A stretch of 64,000 bases of DNA from Staphylococcus marylandisciuri (GCF_025519785.1 NZ_JAOPKZ010000005.1:104203-168202); one strand, 5' to 3'; shown: positions 1 through 11,938, numbered from the stretch's first letter. Notes: a model not told the origin generated them from the sequence alone. Translations and numbers: made by a program.

Positions 1-1007
1 AGCTGCATGTCAAAGGAGCTCGTAGTAATAATTTGAAAGATATACACGTTGACTTCCCTCTATCAACCATGACGGTAGTTACTGGCGTCTCAGGCTCAGG
101 TAAAAGTTCACTAGTAAACGAAGTGTTATATAAAACACTTACTAAGACTATAAATAAGTCACAAGTTAAACCCGGAGATAATGATGGTATAGACGGTATT
201 GATCAACTAGATAAAGTTATTGATATTGACCAGTCACCAATCGGTCGCACCCCGCGCTCTAATCCCGCCACATACACTGGAGTATTTGACAATATACGCG
301 ATATATTTGCACAAACCAATGAAGCTAAGATTAGAGGGTATTCTAAAGGTCGTTTCAGCTTCAATGTTAAAGGTGGGCGTTGTGAGGCATGTAAAGGTGA
401 CGGTATAATCAAAATAGAGATGCACTTTTTACCAGATGTGTACGTACCGTGTGAAGTCTGTGATGGCAAGCGTTATAACCGCGAAACTTTAGAAGTCACT
501 TATAAAGGTAAGAATATCGCTGACGTTTTAGCTATGACGGCAGAAGAAGCTACGCATTTCTTTGAAAATGTGCCCAAGATATACCGTAAACTTAAAACTT
601 TAGTCGATGTTGGATTAGGTTATGTCAAATTAGGACAGCCAGCTACTACCTTATCTGGCGGCGAGGCTCAACGCGTTAAACTCGCTTCTGAGTTACACAA
701 ACGCTCCACTGGCCGTTCAATTTATATACTTGATGAACCCACAACTGGTCTACATGTCGATGATATACGTCGTTTATTAAATGTACTTAACCGTTTAGTT
801 GAAAATGGTGATACTGTTGTCATCATTGAACATAATTTGGATGTTATTAAAACGGCAGATTATCTCATCGACTTAGGACCTGAAGGCGGAGATGGTGGGG
901 GTACAATCGTCGCTACAGGCACGCCTGAAGAAGTAGCTGAAGTTAAAGAAAGTTACACAGGACAATATTTAAGACCAGTTCTTGAGAGAGATACGCGAAA
1001 AGATTAG
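1..1007 (+). CDS. uvrA: UvrABC excinuclease subunit A, 3' part
   Basis: C-terminal third of UvrA, the damage-recognition ATPase of nucleotide excision repair; the frame is open at the window edge, so the gene starts upstream. Visible are the second Walker A (GVSGSGKSS), the CxxC...CxxC zinc module (CEAC and CEVC), the ABC signature LSGGEAQR and Walker B ([11 protein letters not shown]), in the order expected for the second ATPase half of UvrA. An internal TTG at 33 is not a real start because the homology continues to base 1. It is followed by a terminator and by hprK, the usual staphylococcal order uvrBA-hprK-lgt. Confidence 0.97.
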   Translation, partial: LHVKGARSNNLKDIHVDFPLSTMTVVTGVSGSGKSSLVNEVLYKTLTKTINKSQVKPGDNDGIDGIDQLDKVIDIDQSPIGRTPRSNPATYTGVFDNIRDIFAQTNEAKIRGYSKGRFSFNVKGGRCEACKGDGIIKIEMHFLPDVYVPCEVCDGKRYNRETLEVTYKGKNIADVLAMTAEEATHFFENVPKIYRKLKTLVDVGLGYVKLGQPATTLSGGEAQRVKLASELHKRSTGRSIYILDEPTTGLHVDDIRRLLNVLNRLVENGDTVVIIEHNLDVIKTADYLIDLGPEGGDGGGTIVATGTPEEVAEVKESYTGQYLRPVLERDTRKD

Positions 1008-1016
1008 TTTAGAAAG

Positions 1017-1110
1017 CTCTTAAAGTCGAGGCATATGACTGATTATAGTTATGGCTAGAATAGTCATACTATGGTTTGAAATGCCCAGACTTTAAGAGTT
1101 TTTCTTTTTT
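1017..1110 (+). terminator. Rho-independent terminator of uvrA
   Basis: Inverted arms CTCTTAAAGTC (1017-1027) and GACTTTAAGAG (1088-1098) enclose a 60-base loop with its own small inverted repeat, and are followed by a T-rich tract. The long loop is unusual and could belong to a small RNA. Confidence 0.75.
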
Positions 1111-1195
1111 ATATCATAGTTAAGAGTAACGTCTTTCGTACATCTATGGTAGAATACGAGTTGTTTGATGTAATAGAGGTTAGGACAAAAGCGTT

Positions 1196-1375
1196 TAGGG
1201 GGCCCCAACAAAGAGAAACTGGTAAATAATGTAATGTCCCGCTCCCTTCAACATCTTGGCAGTAGATGACTGAATTGAAAATGCGCTTGTATCAAGCTTT
1301 TTTCAATTCTAGTCATCCTTGCCGGGGCAGGACTACGAAATCTTTTTATTCAAATTAGATTTCTGTCCCGCTCCC
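1196..1375. repeat. STAR motif plus copy 1 of the ~130-bp dispersed repeat
   Basis: A STAR-type GGGGGCCCCAAC motif near 1198 is followed (1248-1375) by a repeat with two inverted structures: AGATGACT/AGTCATC arms around a GCGCTTGTATC loop, and GGGAC/GTCCC arms ending in CCCGCTCCC. The same unit recurs at 12124, 12255, 16864, 24684, 25111 and 62531. The rest of the 1111-1584 gap shows no gene. Confidence 0.8.
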
Positions 1376-1484
1376 GAATCGTGAGCGTTTCTGTCAACAC
1401 TCTTGCTTTGGGACGCTGTTCATCGCTTTCCCAGAGCACAAAAGCTTTATGTCCCTAACCCTACATTTACATGATATTAAGTGA

Positions 1485-1514
1485 TTAACTATGAGAGTTA
1501 ATAAATGATAAAAT
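1485..1514 (+). promoter_or_regulatory. Possible hprK operon promoter
   Basis: TTAACT (1485-1490) and TAAAAT (1509-1514) are spaced 18 bases apart, 70 bases before hprK. The -35 match is weak. Confidence 0.3.
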
Positions 1515-1584
1515 AGTGATATTAAGTTTAGGAATAAGTCATAAGGACGCGATTTTAGAGGACTAAGAACAATAGAGGTGTACG

Positions 1585-2529
1585 ATGCTAACCACTAAAA
1601 GTATAATTGAGCGTTTTGGATTAAAAATTGTCGCAGGCAAAAAAGGTTTAAATAAAAATATTAAAAATACGGATATCTCACGCCCAGGTCTAGAAATGGC
1701 AGGTTATTTCTCGCACTATTCATCTGACAGAATCCAATTGTTGGGTACAACTGAGCTTTCATTCTACAATTTGCTTCCTGATGAAGATCGACAAGGACGT
1801 ATGCGTAAGCTATGCCGACCTGAAACACCAGCTATTATAGTGACTCGTGATTTGGAGCCTCCAGAAGAACTCTATGAAGCTGCCGAAGAATTGGACACCC
1901 CGCTTATTCTGTCATCTATAGCGACTACGCAACTGATGAGTCGCTTAACAACATTTCTTGAGCACGAGCTCGCAAAGACCACTTCAATACACGGTGTCTT
2001 GGTAGATGTGTATGGCGTGGGAGTGTTAATTACAGGTGATTCAGGCATAGGTAAGAGCGAGACTGCGTTGGAGTTAGTCAAAAGGGGGCATCGATTGGTA
2101 GCAGATGATAATGTCGAAATTCGTGAGATAACTAAAGATGAATTAGTAGGTAAGCCTCCTAAGTTAATTGAACATTTACTAGAAATTAGAGGTCTTGGTA
2201 TTATTAATGTAATGACACTATTCGGAGCAGGATCTATTCTAACTGAGAAAAGAATTCGTTTAAATGCACACCTTGAGAATTGGCACGAAGATAAATTATA
2301 TGATCGTGTGGGTTTAAATGAAGAGACCTTACGTATATTAGATACTGAAGTGACTAAAAAGACCATTCCTGTTCGGCCAGGTAGAAACGTCGCAGTAATC
2401 ATAGAAGTAGCAGCTATGAATTATAGACTCAACGTGATGGGAATAAATACTGCGGAAGAATTTAACGACCGGCTTAATTCGGAAATAATGCGCAATAGTA
2501 AAAAAGATCAACGAAATAAGGAGAAGTAA
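1585..2529 (+). CDS. hprK: HPr kinase/phosphorylase
   Basis: Bifunctional enzyme that phosphorylates and dephosphorylates HPr on Ser46 and so drives CcpA-dependent catabolite control in the cytosol. The 314 residues match family length (about 310). Walker A GDSGIGKS lies at residues 151-158, and the HPrK signature [10 protein letters not shown] is near residue 200. The ATG at 1585 follows AGAGGTG at a good distance. It heads a tight cluster with lgt (2-base gap), an acyltransferase (overlap) and a TPR gene, the conserved staphylococcal arrangement, so cotranscription is likely. Confidence 0.97.
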   Translation: MLTTKSIIERFGLKIVAGKKGLNKNIKNTDISRPGLEMAGYFSHYSSDRIQLLGTTELSFYNLLPDEDRQGRMRKLCRPETPAIIVTRDLEPPEELYEAAEELDTPLILSSIATTQLMSRLTTFLEHELAKTTSIHGVLVDVYGVGVLITGDSGIGKSETALELVKRGHRLVADDNVEIREITKDELVGKPPKLIEHLLEIRGLGIINVMTLFGAGSILTEKRIRLNAHLENWHEDKLYDRVGLNEETLRILDTEVTKKTIPVRPGRNVAVIIEVAAMNYRLNVMGINTAEEFNDRLNSEIMRNSKKDQRNKEK

Positions 2530-2531
2530 GC

Positions 2532-3377
2532 ATGAACCTCACACTGAATTATATCGATCCAATAGCCCTTCCTCTTGGACCTCTAAATGTTCGCTGGTAT
2601 GGTATCATTATCGCTTGTGGTATCTTGATAGGATATTTTATTGCCCAAACTGCATTGAAAAATGCGGGGTTTGATAAAGATGCCTTAGTCGATATCTTAT
2701 TTTGGAGCGCGATAGTTGGCTTTATCAGTGCACGCATTTATTTCGTCATCTTTCAATTTCCGTTCTATGCTCAACATCCACTAGAAATTCCAAAGATATG
2801 GCATGGAGGTATTGCTATTCATGGAGGGATTATAGGTGGATTTATTACAGGATTAATCATTTGTAAAAAGAAGAATTTAAATCCTTTTCACATTGGTGAT
2901 ATTATTGCCCCTAGTATGATACTCGCTCAAGGTATAGGCCGTTGGGGGAACTTTATGAACCACGAAGCACACGGTGGTCCTGTCTCTAGAACATTTCTTG
3001 AGAACTTACATATACCGCAGTTTATCATTGATAACATGTACATTAATGGTGTATATTACCATCCTACGTTTCTTTATGAATCCGTTTGGGACGTTCTAGG
3101 ATTTATCTTTCTACTCACGCTGCGCAAACATCTACGCGTAGGAGATACCTTAGCGCTTTATCTCATTTGGTACTCAATAGGGCGCTTCTTTGTCGAAGGA
3201 TTACGAACAGATAGTTTAATGTTAACGAGTCATATTCGTGTCGCTCAACTTATGTCAATCATTCTGATAATCGCGGGGATCATTATGATTGTCCTCAGAC
3301 ATACTAAGTATCGTGCTCCTCGTTATAAAGAGGCCCAAGCTTTACCGTGGCCCACGTCAAAGGGGCATAAGTCATGA
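2532..3377 (+). CDS. lgt: Prolipoprotein diacylglyceryl transferase
   Basis: Membrane enzyme that moves a diacylglyceryl group from phosphatidylglycerol to the lipobox cysteine of prolipoproteins. The 281 residues contain several transmembrane helices and the Lgt signature [14 protein letters not shown] with its conserved Arg, Asn and Glu, plus the HGGIIGG motif. The ATG lies 2 bases after the hprK stop behind AAGGAGAAG. Its stop overlaps the next start (ATGA), indicating translational coupling. Confidence 0.97.
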   Translation: MNLTLNYIDPIALPLGPLNVRWYGIIIACGILIGYFIAQTALKNAGFDKDALVDILFWSAIVGFISARIYFVIFQFPFYAQHPLEIPKIWHGGIAIHGGIIGGFITGLIICKKKNLNPFHIGDIIAPSMILAQGIGRWGNFMNHEAHGGPVSRTFLENLHIPQFIIDNMYINGVYYHPTFLYESVWDVLGFIFLLTLRKHLRVGDTLALYLIWYSIGRFFVEGLRTDSLMLTSHIRVAQLMSIILIIAGIIMIVLRHTKYRAPRYKEAQALPWPTSKGHKS

Positions 3378-3856
3378 AGCGTAGGTTGAGACAACAACAA
3401 GTTAAAAGTGCTAATCCTTTGTGGAAGATATTTGATTTCATTAATTTCTTTAGACTTTTTAAGAATACAGTGATTATTGAAATTGCACGCTATATACCCA
3501 GTATGAAATTGAAGCGCTGGGTATATATTCATTTATTAAAAATGAAAGTAGGCAACCACACCGCTTTTGCATTTAAAGTCGTCCCAGATTTATTACATCC
3601 TGAATACATCACCGTGGGATGTAATTGTGTGATAGGTTATCATACAACGATATTAACTCATGAGATCACAGTAGATAGCTATAGAGAAGGATTTGTAGAA
3701 ATAGGGGATCACACGCTAATCGGTGCTAATGTTACAATACTACCTGGTGTGAAAATAGGGTCCCACGTACGAGTGAGCGCTGGCACGGTTGTCACTCAAG
3801 ATATACCTGACTATGCGATCGTTTATGGAAACCCTATGAATATTGATAAGAAGTAA
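3374..3856 (+). CDS. Acyltransferase of the left-handed beta-helix (hexapeptide repeat) family
   Basis: 160-residue protein whose C-terminal half has hexapeptide-repeat features ([22 protein letters not shown]) typical of trimeric O-acetyl or acyl transferases. The N-terminal 50 residues are basic and partly hydrophobic, suggesting membrane association. The ATG overlaps the lgt stop. The gene is conserved at this place in staphylococci. The acceptor substrate cannot be deduced from sequence. Confidence 0.88.
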   Translation: MKRRLRQQQVKSANPLWKIFDFINFFRLFKNTVIIEIARYIPSMKLKRWVYIHLLKMKVGNHTAFAFKVVPDLLHPEYITVGCNCVIGYHTTILTHEITVDSYREGFVEIGDHTLIGANVTILPGVKIGSHVRVSAGTVVTQDIPDYAIVYGNPMNIDKK

Positions 3857-3874
3857 TTAAGGAGGTGACGAGTA

Positions 3875-5311
3875 TTGGCTCAACATAATAATGTCATACC
3901 AATGACTATGGACGAAGGTTTTTATCGTAAGTTAGCAAACCAAAAGTATCTGCAACAGGATTATAAAAAAGCAGTTGAATATTATCGAAAGGTGCTTGAA
4001 GCGTCACCTCAAGACTTTGAAATACTTAATAAATTAGCGAATTCTTTAACTAAACTTGGCTTAGGTAACAAAGCAGAAGAATTATATTTTGAAACGATAG
4101 CTAGGGACGAATTTAAGGAAGAAAGCTTTTATGAATTAAGCCAACTCAATATTTCACTGAATGAAGCCAACAAAGCTTTTCTTTTTGGGATTAACTATTA
4201 TATTGTGTCTGGAGATACAGATTACAAAGAAGAGTTAGAGTCGATGTTTGAAATCACTTATCACGCTCCTCAAAACATTGAGACGGAGGCTGAGCTCTTT
4301 TCTACTCAATTGATCTTCCAATATTTATTTTCACAGGGTAGGATCGATGATGCTCGTAAATTTATTCAACAACAAAGTGAGGATTTGCAAGAGCACAGGA
4401 TAGTTCGTAACTTATTGGCGATGTGCTATCTATATATGAATGAATATGAAATTGCTCGTGAAATGTTCGAAGATTTACTTGCTGAAGACAATACGGATGT
4501 GCATGCACTTTGTCACTATACATTGCTATTGTATAACATGAATGAATCTGAAAAATACGAGCGGTATTTACAAATACTACGTAAAGTGGTTCCTATGAAT
4601 GATGACGAATCGTTTAAACTGGGGATTGTATTAAGCTACTTGAAACAGTACGAAGCTTCAGATCAGTTACTATTACCTTTATACAAGAAAGGCAAATATT
4701 TATCGATACAAATGTATCATGCCTTAAGCTACAACCACTATTTTCAAGGAGATAGTGAAAAAAGCGAGTTCTATTGGAATAAACTACGTGAAGTTTCGAA
4801 AGTAGAGCCCGGTTACCCACCTTGGATGATAGAAGAAAGCAAGAGTCAATTTAACGAAGACATCTTGCCATTGCTTTTAAGTGATGATAATCATCATCGC
4901 ATATACGGTATCTTCTTGCTCAATCAACTGAAGGGGCGAGAAATTCTGTTAACTGAAGAGATATGGAAGATACTTGAGAATATGAACGATTACGAAAAGC
5001 TATATTTGACTTATCTCATTCAAGACCTAAAGCTAACGAAATTAGATTTTATTCATCGTGGATTAGGTGCTCTGTATGAACATGAGGAGTTAAGAGACAA
5101 AGAAGAGTTATTTATATCGTGGATTTCACGAGCAGAATCGATTATCGATACTTACGAAACTTTACCGGATTGTGAACCCTTTGTAGCAGCAACGGTCTAT
5201 CTATTTTATAAAAGTGAAGGATATAAGATCACGAAACGAGAACTTATCGAAAGCTTTGAAATAACGCGCTATAAACTAGATAAAGCGCTTGAAACACTGT
5301 TGAGCATATAA
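3875..5311 (+). CDS. Tetratricopeptide repeat protein
   Basis: 478-residue soluble protein rich in TPR-like helical hairpins through residues 10-300; no signal peptide or membrane segment. Start chosen at TTG 3875 behind a strong AAGGAGGTGA. It follows the acyltransferase by 18 bases and precedes trxB. The C-terminal 150 residues are not obviously TPR. The role in staphylococci is undefined; a scaffolding function is only an inference from the fold. Confidence 0.85.
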   Translation: MAQHNNVIPMTMDEGFYRKLANQKYLQQDYKKAVEYYRKVLEASPQDFEILNKLANSLTKLGLGNKAEELYFETIARDEFKEESFYELSQLNISLNEANKAFLFGINYYIVSGDTDYKEELESMFEITYHAPQNIETEAELFSTQLIFQYLFSQGRIDDARKFIQQQSEDLQEHRIVRNLLAMCYLYMNEYEIAREMFEDLLAEDNTDVHALCHYTLLLYNMNESEKYERYLQILRKVVPMNDDESFKLGIVLSYLKQYEASDQLLLPLYKKGKYLSIQMYHALSYNHYFQGDSEKSEFYWNKLREVSKVEPGYPPWMIEESKSQFNEDILPLLLSDDNHHRIYGIFLLNQLKGREILLTEEIWKILENMNDYEKLYLTYLIQDLKLTKLDFIHRGLGALYEHEELRDKEELFISWISRAESIIDTYETLPDCEPFVAATVYLFYKSEGYKITKRELIESFEITRYKLDKALETLLSI

Positions 5312-5363
5312 TTTTTAGAAATATAGGGCGTGTTATATAATGCGTTTGATGATAAATAACTAG

Positions 5364-6320
<957 letters not shown>

Positions 6321-6345
6321 ACAACGTCATGTGTGTTTAAAACGT

Positions 6346-6393
6346 GAAGTGACAATTTCTGTCAAATTGATAGAGGTTGTCACTTCTCTTTTT
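6346..6393 (+). terminator. Terminator after trxB
   Basis: GAAGTGACAA (6346-6355) pairs with TTGTCACTTC (6377-6386) and is followed by TCTTTTT. Confidence 0.9.
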
Positions 6394-6629
6394 AGCTATT
6401 CTGTAATTTTAGCTAGCTTTAGAGAGATGCAAACGACAGGCATATGAGATAGCCATGTTGCGTTAAACTGTAACGACTTACGTTTTTCATGTAGAATGTA
6501 GAGTGATAGTATAATATGAGAGCCATAGTAATTAGATTAAGAAATAGTAGATAAATAAGTTAAAGTTCAATGACATAGTTAAAATTTCTTACATAACGAT
6601 AGAATTTACAACGGATGGTGTGATGACGA

Positions 6630-7541
6630 ATGCAACGAGATGAAAAGGATATTGTTAAAAGTGAGCTACTCATCGTAACCGGTTTATCCGGGGCGGGTAA
6701 ATCGTTAGTGATTCAAACACTAGAAGATATCGGATACTTTTGTGTGGACAATTTACCGCCTATTCTTCTACCTAAATTTGTAGAGTTAATGGAGCAGGGT
6801 AATCCCTCACTTCAAAAAGTAGCTATAGCAATTGATTTACGTGGTAAAGAGTTGTTTAAATCACTAATTAAAGAAATTGATCAAATTAAGAGTCGTAATG
6901 ATTTAATACTTGATCTCATGTTTCTCGAGGCTTCAAATGAGAAATTAATCTCACGTTATAAAGAATCTCGCCGTGCGCATCCTCTCAACGATCAAGGTCA
7001 ACGTTCACTCGTTGAGGCTATAGATGAAGAGCGCAAGCTGTTATCAGAGATAAAGAGTTTAGCCAATTACACAATCAACACCACCCACCTTTCTACTAAA
7101 GAATTAAAGAAACGTTTGCAGGATTATTTTACAGCTAGCAATTACGAACCTTTCAGTATTAATGTGACAAGTTTTGGCTTCAAACACGGTATACAAATCG
7201 ACGCAGATCTGGTGTTTGACGTACGGTTTCTACCCAATCCTTACTACATTGAATCTCTCAGACCGCTGACAGGTGAAGACGATAGCGTGTATCAATACGT
7301 GATGAAATGGAAAGAGACAGAAATCTTTTATAATAAACTAATTGAATTATTAAAGTTTATGATTCCTGGTTATAAGAAAGAAGGAAAATCTCAGCTTGTC
7401 ATTTCTATAGGTTGTACTGGAGGTCAGCATCGCTCTGTTGCGCTAGCTAAAAGGATTGGATCTGAATTAAAAGAAAGCTTTGATTATCATATTTATGTGC
7501 AACATCGTGATGCACATATTGAAAGTGGCGATTCGAAATGA
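6630..7541 (+). CDS. rapZ: RNase adapter / nucleotide-binding protein RapZ (YvcJ)
   Basis: 303-residue P-loop protein; Walker A GLSGAGKS at residues 18-25 and the C-terminal RapZ signature [11 protein letters not shown]. In Enterobacteria RapZ controls GlmS through an sRNA; in Firmicutes the homologue YvcJ binds nucleotides and has GTPase activity, with a less clear role. It overlaps yvcK by 4 bases, and whiA follows, the universal rapZ-yvcK-whiA trio of Firmicutes. The 240-base region upstream holds TATAAT at 6510-6515 without a convincing -35. Confidence 0.95.
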   Translation: MQRDEKDIVKSELLIVTGLSGAGKSLVIQTLEDIGYFCVDNLPPILLPKFVELMEQGNPSLQKVAIAIDLRGKELFKSLIKEIDQIKSRNDLILDLMFLEASNEKLISRYKESRRAHPLNDQGQRSLVEAIDEERKLLSEIKSLANYTINTTHLSTKELKKRLQDYFTASNYEPFSINVTSFGFKHGIQIDADLVFDVRFLPNPYYIESLRPLTGEDDSVYQYVMKWKETEIFYNKLIELLKFMIPGYKKEGKSQLVISIGCTGGQHRSVALAKRIGSELKESFDYHIYVQHRDAHIESGDSK

Positions 7542-8530
7542 AACGACTTAAACTCGTCCTCATAGGAGGCGGAACTGGACTTTCCGTTCTCGCTCGTGGA
7601 CTGAAGCAATTTCCTATAGATATTACAACGATTGTGACCGTTGCTGACGACGGGGGAAGCACTGGCAAGATACGTAACGAAATGGATATCCCTGCGCCTG
7701 GAGATATCAGGAATGTTATTTCTGCGCTGAGTGAGACTGAACCTGTGCTTAAGCAATTATTTCAGTATCGTTTTAAAGAAGATCAAGTCGAAGGACATTC
7801 GCTAGGCAATTTATTGATTGCAGCTATGACCAACATAACAGATGATTTTGGTCATGCAGTGAAAGAGCTAAGTAAAATTTTAAGTATTAAAGGTCAAGTT
7901 ATACCTTCCACTAATTCTAGCGTGAGTTTAAAAGCGGAAATGGAAGATGGGGAACTAGTTTATGGTGAATCCAATATTCCTAAGCGCAATAAACGCATTA
8001 AGCGCGTGTTTTTGGAACCAGAAGATGTCGAACCAATGGAAGAAGCTATCCAAGCAATAGAAGAAGCAGACTTAATCGTCTTAGGCCCCGGTTCTCTCTA
8101 TACAAGTGTAATTTCGAATTTATGTGTGAAAGGGATATCGGAAGCACTCGTCCGTTCTTCAGCACCTAAACTATATGTTACGAATGTGATGACGCAGTCA
8201 GGTGAGACCAATCACTATACTGCAAGCGATCATTTACGCGCGCTTTATGAACATGTGGGAGAACCATTTATCGATTACGTCATTTGCGGAACACAAACTT
8301 ATAATGAGGATGTCTTAGAACGCTATCGTAGAGAGAACGCTGAGCCGGTTATTTGTGAAATTGAAGAATTAGAGAAGTCAGGTATCGAGGTTTTTACTAG
8401 CCAGGATTTAGTTGAAATATCCTCTGAGCACTATGTGCGACATAACACCCAAGTGCTGTCGAAAATGATCTATGAAATTGCCTTGCGAGATACAAGTACA
8501 ATTGAATTTAAACGAAAAAAGGATAGTTAA
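7538..8530 (+). CDS. yvcK: Gluconeogenesis/cell-envelope factor YvcK (CofD-like)
   Basis: 330-residue protein of the CofD/YvcK family with the N-terminal GGGTGLS loop (residues 10-16) and the downstream [14 protein letters not shown] segment. In Bacillus, YvcK binds UDP-sugars and is needed on gluconeogenic carbon sources and for PBP1 positioning. Its ATG lies in the rapZ stop (ATGA), so translation is likely coupled. No phospholactate transferase activity should be assumed. Confidence 0.95.
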   Translation: MKRLKLVLIGGGTGLSVLARGLKQFPIDITTIVTVADDGGSTGKIRNEMDIPAPGDIRNVISALSETEPVLKQLFQYRFKEDQVEGHSLGNLLIAAMTNITDDFGHAVKELSKILSIKGQVIPSTNSSVSLKAEMEDGELVYGESNIPKRNKRIKRVFLEPEDVEPMEEAIQAIEEADLIVLGPGSLYTSVISNLCVKGISEALVRSSAPKLYVTNVMTQSGETNHYTASDHLRALYEHVGEPFIDYVICGTQTYNEDVLERYRRENAEPVICEIEELEKSGIEVFTSQDLVEISSEHYVRHNTQVLSKMIYEIALRDTSTIEFKRKKDS

Positions 8531-8563
8531 ATAATTTTGAAGTTAGAAAGGTTGGAGTGAGTT

Positions 8564-9508
8564 ATGAGTTTTGCATCAGATATGAAGAATGAATTGACAA
8601 GAATTGAAGTAGATGAAGCAAATGCTCGAGCAGAACTCAGTGCATTAATTCGTATGAATGGTGCACTTAGCCTTTCTAATCAGCAATTTATTATAGATGT
8701 TCAAACTGAGAATGCGACTACTGCTAGACGTATTTATTCATTAATAAAAAAAGTGTTTAGCGTAGAAGTTGAGATCTTAGTTCGTAAAAAGATGAAATTG
8801 AAAAAGAATAATATCTATATATGTCGTATCAAAATGTTAGCGAAGAAAATTCTCGATGACTTGTGCATTTTAAAAGATGGTATGTTCATGCACGAAATAG
8901 ATAGCGCTATGACGAAAGACGATGAGATGTGTCGGAGCTATCTTCGAGGTGCTTTCTTAGCAGGTGGTTCTGTGAACAATCCAGAAACATCGTCATATCA
9001 TCTTGAAATATTCTCTCAATATGAAAATCACTCAGAAGGGTTAACTAAGCTCATGAATCACTATGCTCTAAATGCCAAATACCTAGAGAGAAAAAAGGGG
9101 AGCATCGTGTATTTGAAAGAAGCAGAAAAGATTTCAGACTTTCTAAGCCTTATCGGGGGCTACCAAGCCTTATTGAAGTTTGAAGATGTCCGCATTGTTA
9201 GAGATATGCGCAATTCAGTCAATCGTTTAGTCAACTGTGAAACTGCTAATCTTAATAAGACTGTGAGCGCTGCGATGAAACAAGTGGAAAGCATCCAGTT
9301 AATTGATCAAGAAATAGGATTAGATAATTTGCCAGATCGTTTGAGCGAGGTAGCAAAGCTTCGTGTGAAACACCAAGAAATCTCCTTAAAGGAATTAGGT
9401 GAAATGGTTTCCACAGGAAAGATTTCTAAGTCAGGTGTCAATCATCGTTTACGTAAGTTGAACGACTTAGCAGACAAAATCCGTAATGGAGAAACGATTG
9501 AGTTGTAA
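8564..9508 (+). CDS. whiA: DNA-binding protein WhiA
   Basis: 314-residue WhiA with an N-terminal LAGLIDADG-derived domain (including [16 protein letters not shown]) and a C-terminal helix-turn-helix ([18 protein letters not shown]). In Firmicutes it affects division and chromosome segregation. The LAGLIDADG catalytic acids are not evident, as is usual for WhiA. The ATG at 8564 follows GGAGTGAG. Confidence 0.95.
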   Translation: MSFASDMKNELTRIEVDEANARAELSALIRMNGALSLSNQQFIIDVQTENATTARRIYSLIKKVFSVEVEILVRKKMKLKKNNIYICRIKMLAKKILDDLCILKDGMFMHEIDSAMTKDDEMCRSYLRGAFLAGGSVNNPETSSYHLEIFSQYENHSEGLTKLMNHYALNAKYLERKKGSIVYLKEAEKISDFLSLIGGYQALLKFEDVRIVRDMRNSVNRLVNCETANLNKTVSAAMKQVESIQLIDQEIGLDNLPDRLSEVAKLRVKHQEISLKELGEMVSTGKISKSGVNHRLRKLNDLADKIRNGETIEL

Positions 9509-9573
9509 GGCGCGAAATAAAGAGCACTTAAAGTATCAGCTAAAGTATTACAAGTAGGAAGGAAAGCCATAAG

Positions 9574-10056
9574 ATGTCCTCAAATAATGATTATGAAAAT
9601 CTACTATTTTATTTTGCTTATAAGACGTTCGTTAATACTGCAGACGAAATTATCGAATCGTACGGCTTGAGTCGGCAACATCATCGTTTTTTATTCTTCA
9701 TAGAAAAGGTACCAGGTATCACTGTTAAAAACTTACTTAATAGTATGGAAATATCTAAGCAAGGAAGCCATGCCACGTTAAAAAAGTTAAAAGATAAGCG
9801 ACTTATTGAAGAAAAGCAAGCTAAGCATGATCGGCGGGTGAAACAGTTATATCCTACAGAGGAAGGTACCAACTTAGTCAGAGAATTAAATAAAGCACAA
9901 AACGATTTAATAAAAAAAGTAAAAGAGAAAGTTGGTTCGGATTGGTATGCGATGATGGAAGAATTTGCGGCTTATAGATCAGGATTTGAAGAAGTCAAAC
10001 ACTTGAAGCGAGAGCAAATGTCAGAGAACGATGAGCACCCCCCGAATAATAAATAA
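9574..10056 (+). CDS. MarR-family transcriptional regulator
   Basis: 160 residues with a winged helix-turn-helix at about residues 45-95 (VKNLLNSMEISKQGSHATLK then DRRVKQLYPTEEG, the wing). Start at ATG 9574 behind GGAAGG. Its terminator and the decarboxylase gene follow. A perfect 9-bp palindrome over the next promoter (10221-10243) is a plausible target, which makes this a candidate regulator of the decarboxylase. The ligand is unknown. Confidence 0.88.
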   Translation: MSSNNDYENLLFYFAYKTFVNTADEIIESYGLSRQHHRFLFFIEKVPGITVKNLLNSMEISKQGSHATLKKLKDKRLIEEKQAKHDRRVKQLYPTEEGTNLVRELNKAQNDLIKKVKEKVGSDWYAMMEEFAAYRSGFEEVKHLKREQMSENDEHPPNNK

Positions 10057-10102
10057 CAGTTATGTAGTTTCGAAAATTTAATCTACATTAAATAATAATT
10101 TG

Positions 10103-10165
10103 AAGAGTGAAGTTAGTATCAGAATTTTAACAAAATTTCGGAATATACTTCACTCTTTGTTTTTG
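10103..10165 (+). terminator. Terminator after marR-type gene
   Basis: AAGAGTGAAG (10103-10112) pairs with CTTCACTCTT (10148-10157), followed by TGTTTTTG. Confidence 0.85.
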
Positions 10166-10220
10166 TTTCTAGACTGGGTAAATACAAATAGGGAAATGAT
10201 AATTAATAGATCTTCTCTTT

Positions 10221-10246
10221 ATAGGTCAACATTATTGACCTATAAT
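10221..10246 (+). promoter_or_regulatory. Palindromic operator over the decarboxylase promoter
   Basis: ATAGGTCAA (10221-10229) and TTGACCTAT (10235-10243) are perfect 9-base inverted arms with a 5-base centre. TATAAT at 10241-10246 overlaps the right arm, so a bound repressor would cover the -10 box. The MarR gene just upstream is the obvious candidate regulator. Confidence 0.6.
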
Positions 10247-10297
10247 TAGATAATAGCTAAACTAGAATTAGATATTAAACACAAAGGAGAATGAATA

Positions 10298-11938
10298 ATG
10301 AAGAGACGCGTAGGTCAATATTTAATGGATTGTATTAGCGAACTAGGCATAGATAGAGTATTTGGAGTTCCTGGAGACTTTAACTTAACTTTCTTAGACG
10401 ATATTACAGAGAGAGACGACATGAAGTGGGTTGGCAATACGAATGAACTTAATGCGAGTTACGCTGCAGATGGTTACGCTCGAATACACGGAGTTAGTGC
10501 ACTCGTTACTACGTTTGGTGTCGGAGAATTGAGTGCAATCAACGGCGTTGCTGGTTCATATGCAGAACACGTCCCGGTGATACAAATTACCGGAGCACCT
10601 ACTACAGTGGCTGAAGAAAAAGGTGCTTATTTACACCATTCTTTAGGTGAAGGTAGCTTCGATAATTACCGCAAGATGTATCAAAAAATTACAACTACTC
10701 AAGCTTATATTACTGCTGACAATGCTCAAACAGAAATTCCTCGCGTACTTAACGAAGTTATAAATGAGAAAAGACCTGTGCACATTCATCTGCCGATAGA
10801 TGTAGCAGCTACAGAAATTGAAGTAGAGAATGAATTTAGTGCGCCTGAACATGAATCTTCAGATGTTAAACAGTATATTAAAGCTATCGAAACTCAATTA
10901 TCTCATGCTAAACAACCTGTTATACTCACTGGTCATGAAATTAATAGTTTCGACTTACATGAGGAATTAGAAGATGTAGTCAACCGCACGCAAATTCCTG
11001 TAGCGCAACTCTCATTTGGTAAAAGTGCTTTCAATGAAGAGAACCCTTACTATATCGGCATATACGATGGAGAGGTAGCTGAAGACGATATTAAATCATA
11101 TGTCGATCAAAGTGATTGCATTTTACTTGTTGGAAGTAAGCTGACTGATACAGCTACTGCGGGCTTTAGCTACGGATTCAATGAGGACGACATCGCTTAT
11201 ATTAACCACCATAACTTTAAAGTTGGCGAGACACGTGCCCAAGACGTACATCTAATCGATTTAGTGAACGGTATGAAAGATATAGACTATCAATTCGAGG
11301 GCGATTATCCTAAATTAAGAAATAATATAGAAGCGGTAGAACCTTCAAATGAACCATTGACGCAAGCAGAATACTTCTCAATGCTTAGTGGATTCTTTAA
11401 AAAAGACGATGTGATACTGGCGGATCAAGGTACTTCATTCTTCGGTTCTTATACTTTACCGCTAAGTCAAAATAATCGATATATCGCTCAACCGCTTTGG
11501 GGGTCTATAGGTTATACTTTACCAGCTACTTTAGGAGCGCAACTTGCTGATAGCAGACGTCGTAATATCTTACTTATCGGCGAAGGAGCCTTCCAAATGA
11601 CGGCTCAAGAATTTGCAGTGATGATTCGTGAACGGATTAAATCAGTGCTCTTTGTCGTCAACAATGATGGTTATACAGTTGAGCGTAAGATACACGGCGA
11701 AGAAGCACCTTACAATGATATCACTATGTGGAACTATACTATGTTACCTCAATTATTTAATGGCGAAGAAGAAGTTATGGTTCACGATGTGCGTACGAGC
11801 GCAGAATTACAAGAAGCCTTAAATACTATTAATCGTAATACAGATAAGATGCATTTAGTCGAAGTTAAGATGACTAAAGAAGACGCGCCTAAGAAACTTA
11901 TTAAACTGGGTCAAGTCTTTGCTGATCAGAACTCATAA
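10298..11938 (+). CDS. ipdC: Thiamine-diphosphate 2-keto acid (indolepyruvate/pyruvate-type) decarboxylase
   Basis: 546-residue ThDP enzyme of the pyruvate/indolepyruvate decarboxylase family, which decarboxylates 2-keto acids to aldehydes. N-terminal PP-domain motif FGVPGDFN and the cofactor-activating Glu in NTNELNASYAADGYAR; C-terminal ThDP/Mg motif GEGAFQMT to NNDGY; the active-site segment YLHHSLGEG. Substrate choice (pyruvate, branched-chain keto acids or indolepyruvate) cannot be settled here, so the symbol follows the common staphylococcal annotation. The ATG follows AAAGGAGAATG. Confidence 0.9.
   Translation: MKRRVGQYLMDCISELGIDRVFGVPGDFNLTFLDDITERDDMKWVGNTNELNASYAADGYARIHGVSALVTTFGVGELSAINGVAGSYAEHVPVIQITGAPTTVAEEKGAYLHHSLGEGSFDNYRKMYQKITTTQAYITADNAQTEIPRVLNEVINEKRPVHIHLPIDVAATEIEVENEFSAPEHESSDVKQYIKAIETQLSHAKQPVILTGHEINSFDLHEELEDVVNRTQIPVAQLSFGKSAFNEENPYYIGIYDGEVAEDDIKSYVDQSDCILLVGSKLTDTATAGFSYGFNEDDIAYINHHNFKVGETRAQDVHLIDLVNGMKDIDYQFEGDYPKLRNNIEAVEPSNEPLTQAEYFSMLSGFFKKDDVILADQGTSFFGSYTLPLSQNNRYIAQPLWGSIGYTLPATLGAQLADSRRRNILLIGEGAFQMTAQEFAVMIRERIKSVLFVVNNDGYTVERKIHGEEAPYNDITMWNYTMLPQLFNGEEEVMVHDVRTSAELQEALNTINRNTDKMHLVEVKMTKEDAPKKLIKLGQVFADQNS

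Noticed and set aside
203..469. Minus-strand ORFs inside uvrA
   Set aside because: Shadow frames of a conserved gene, without ribosome sites.
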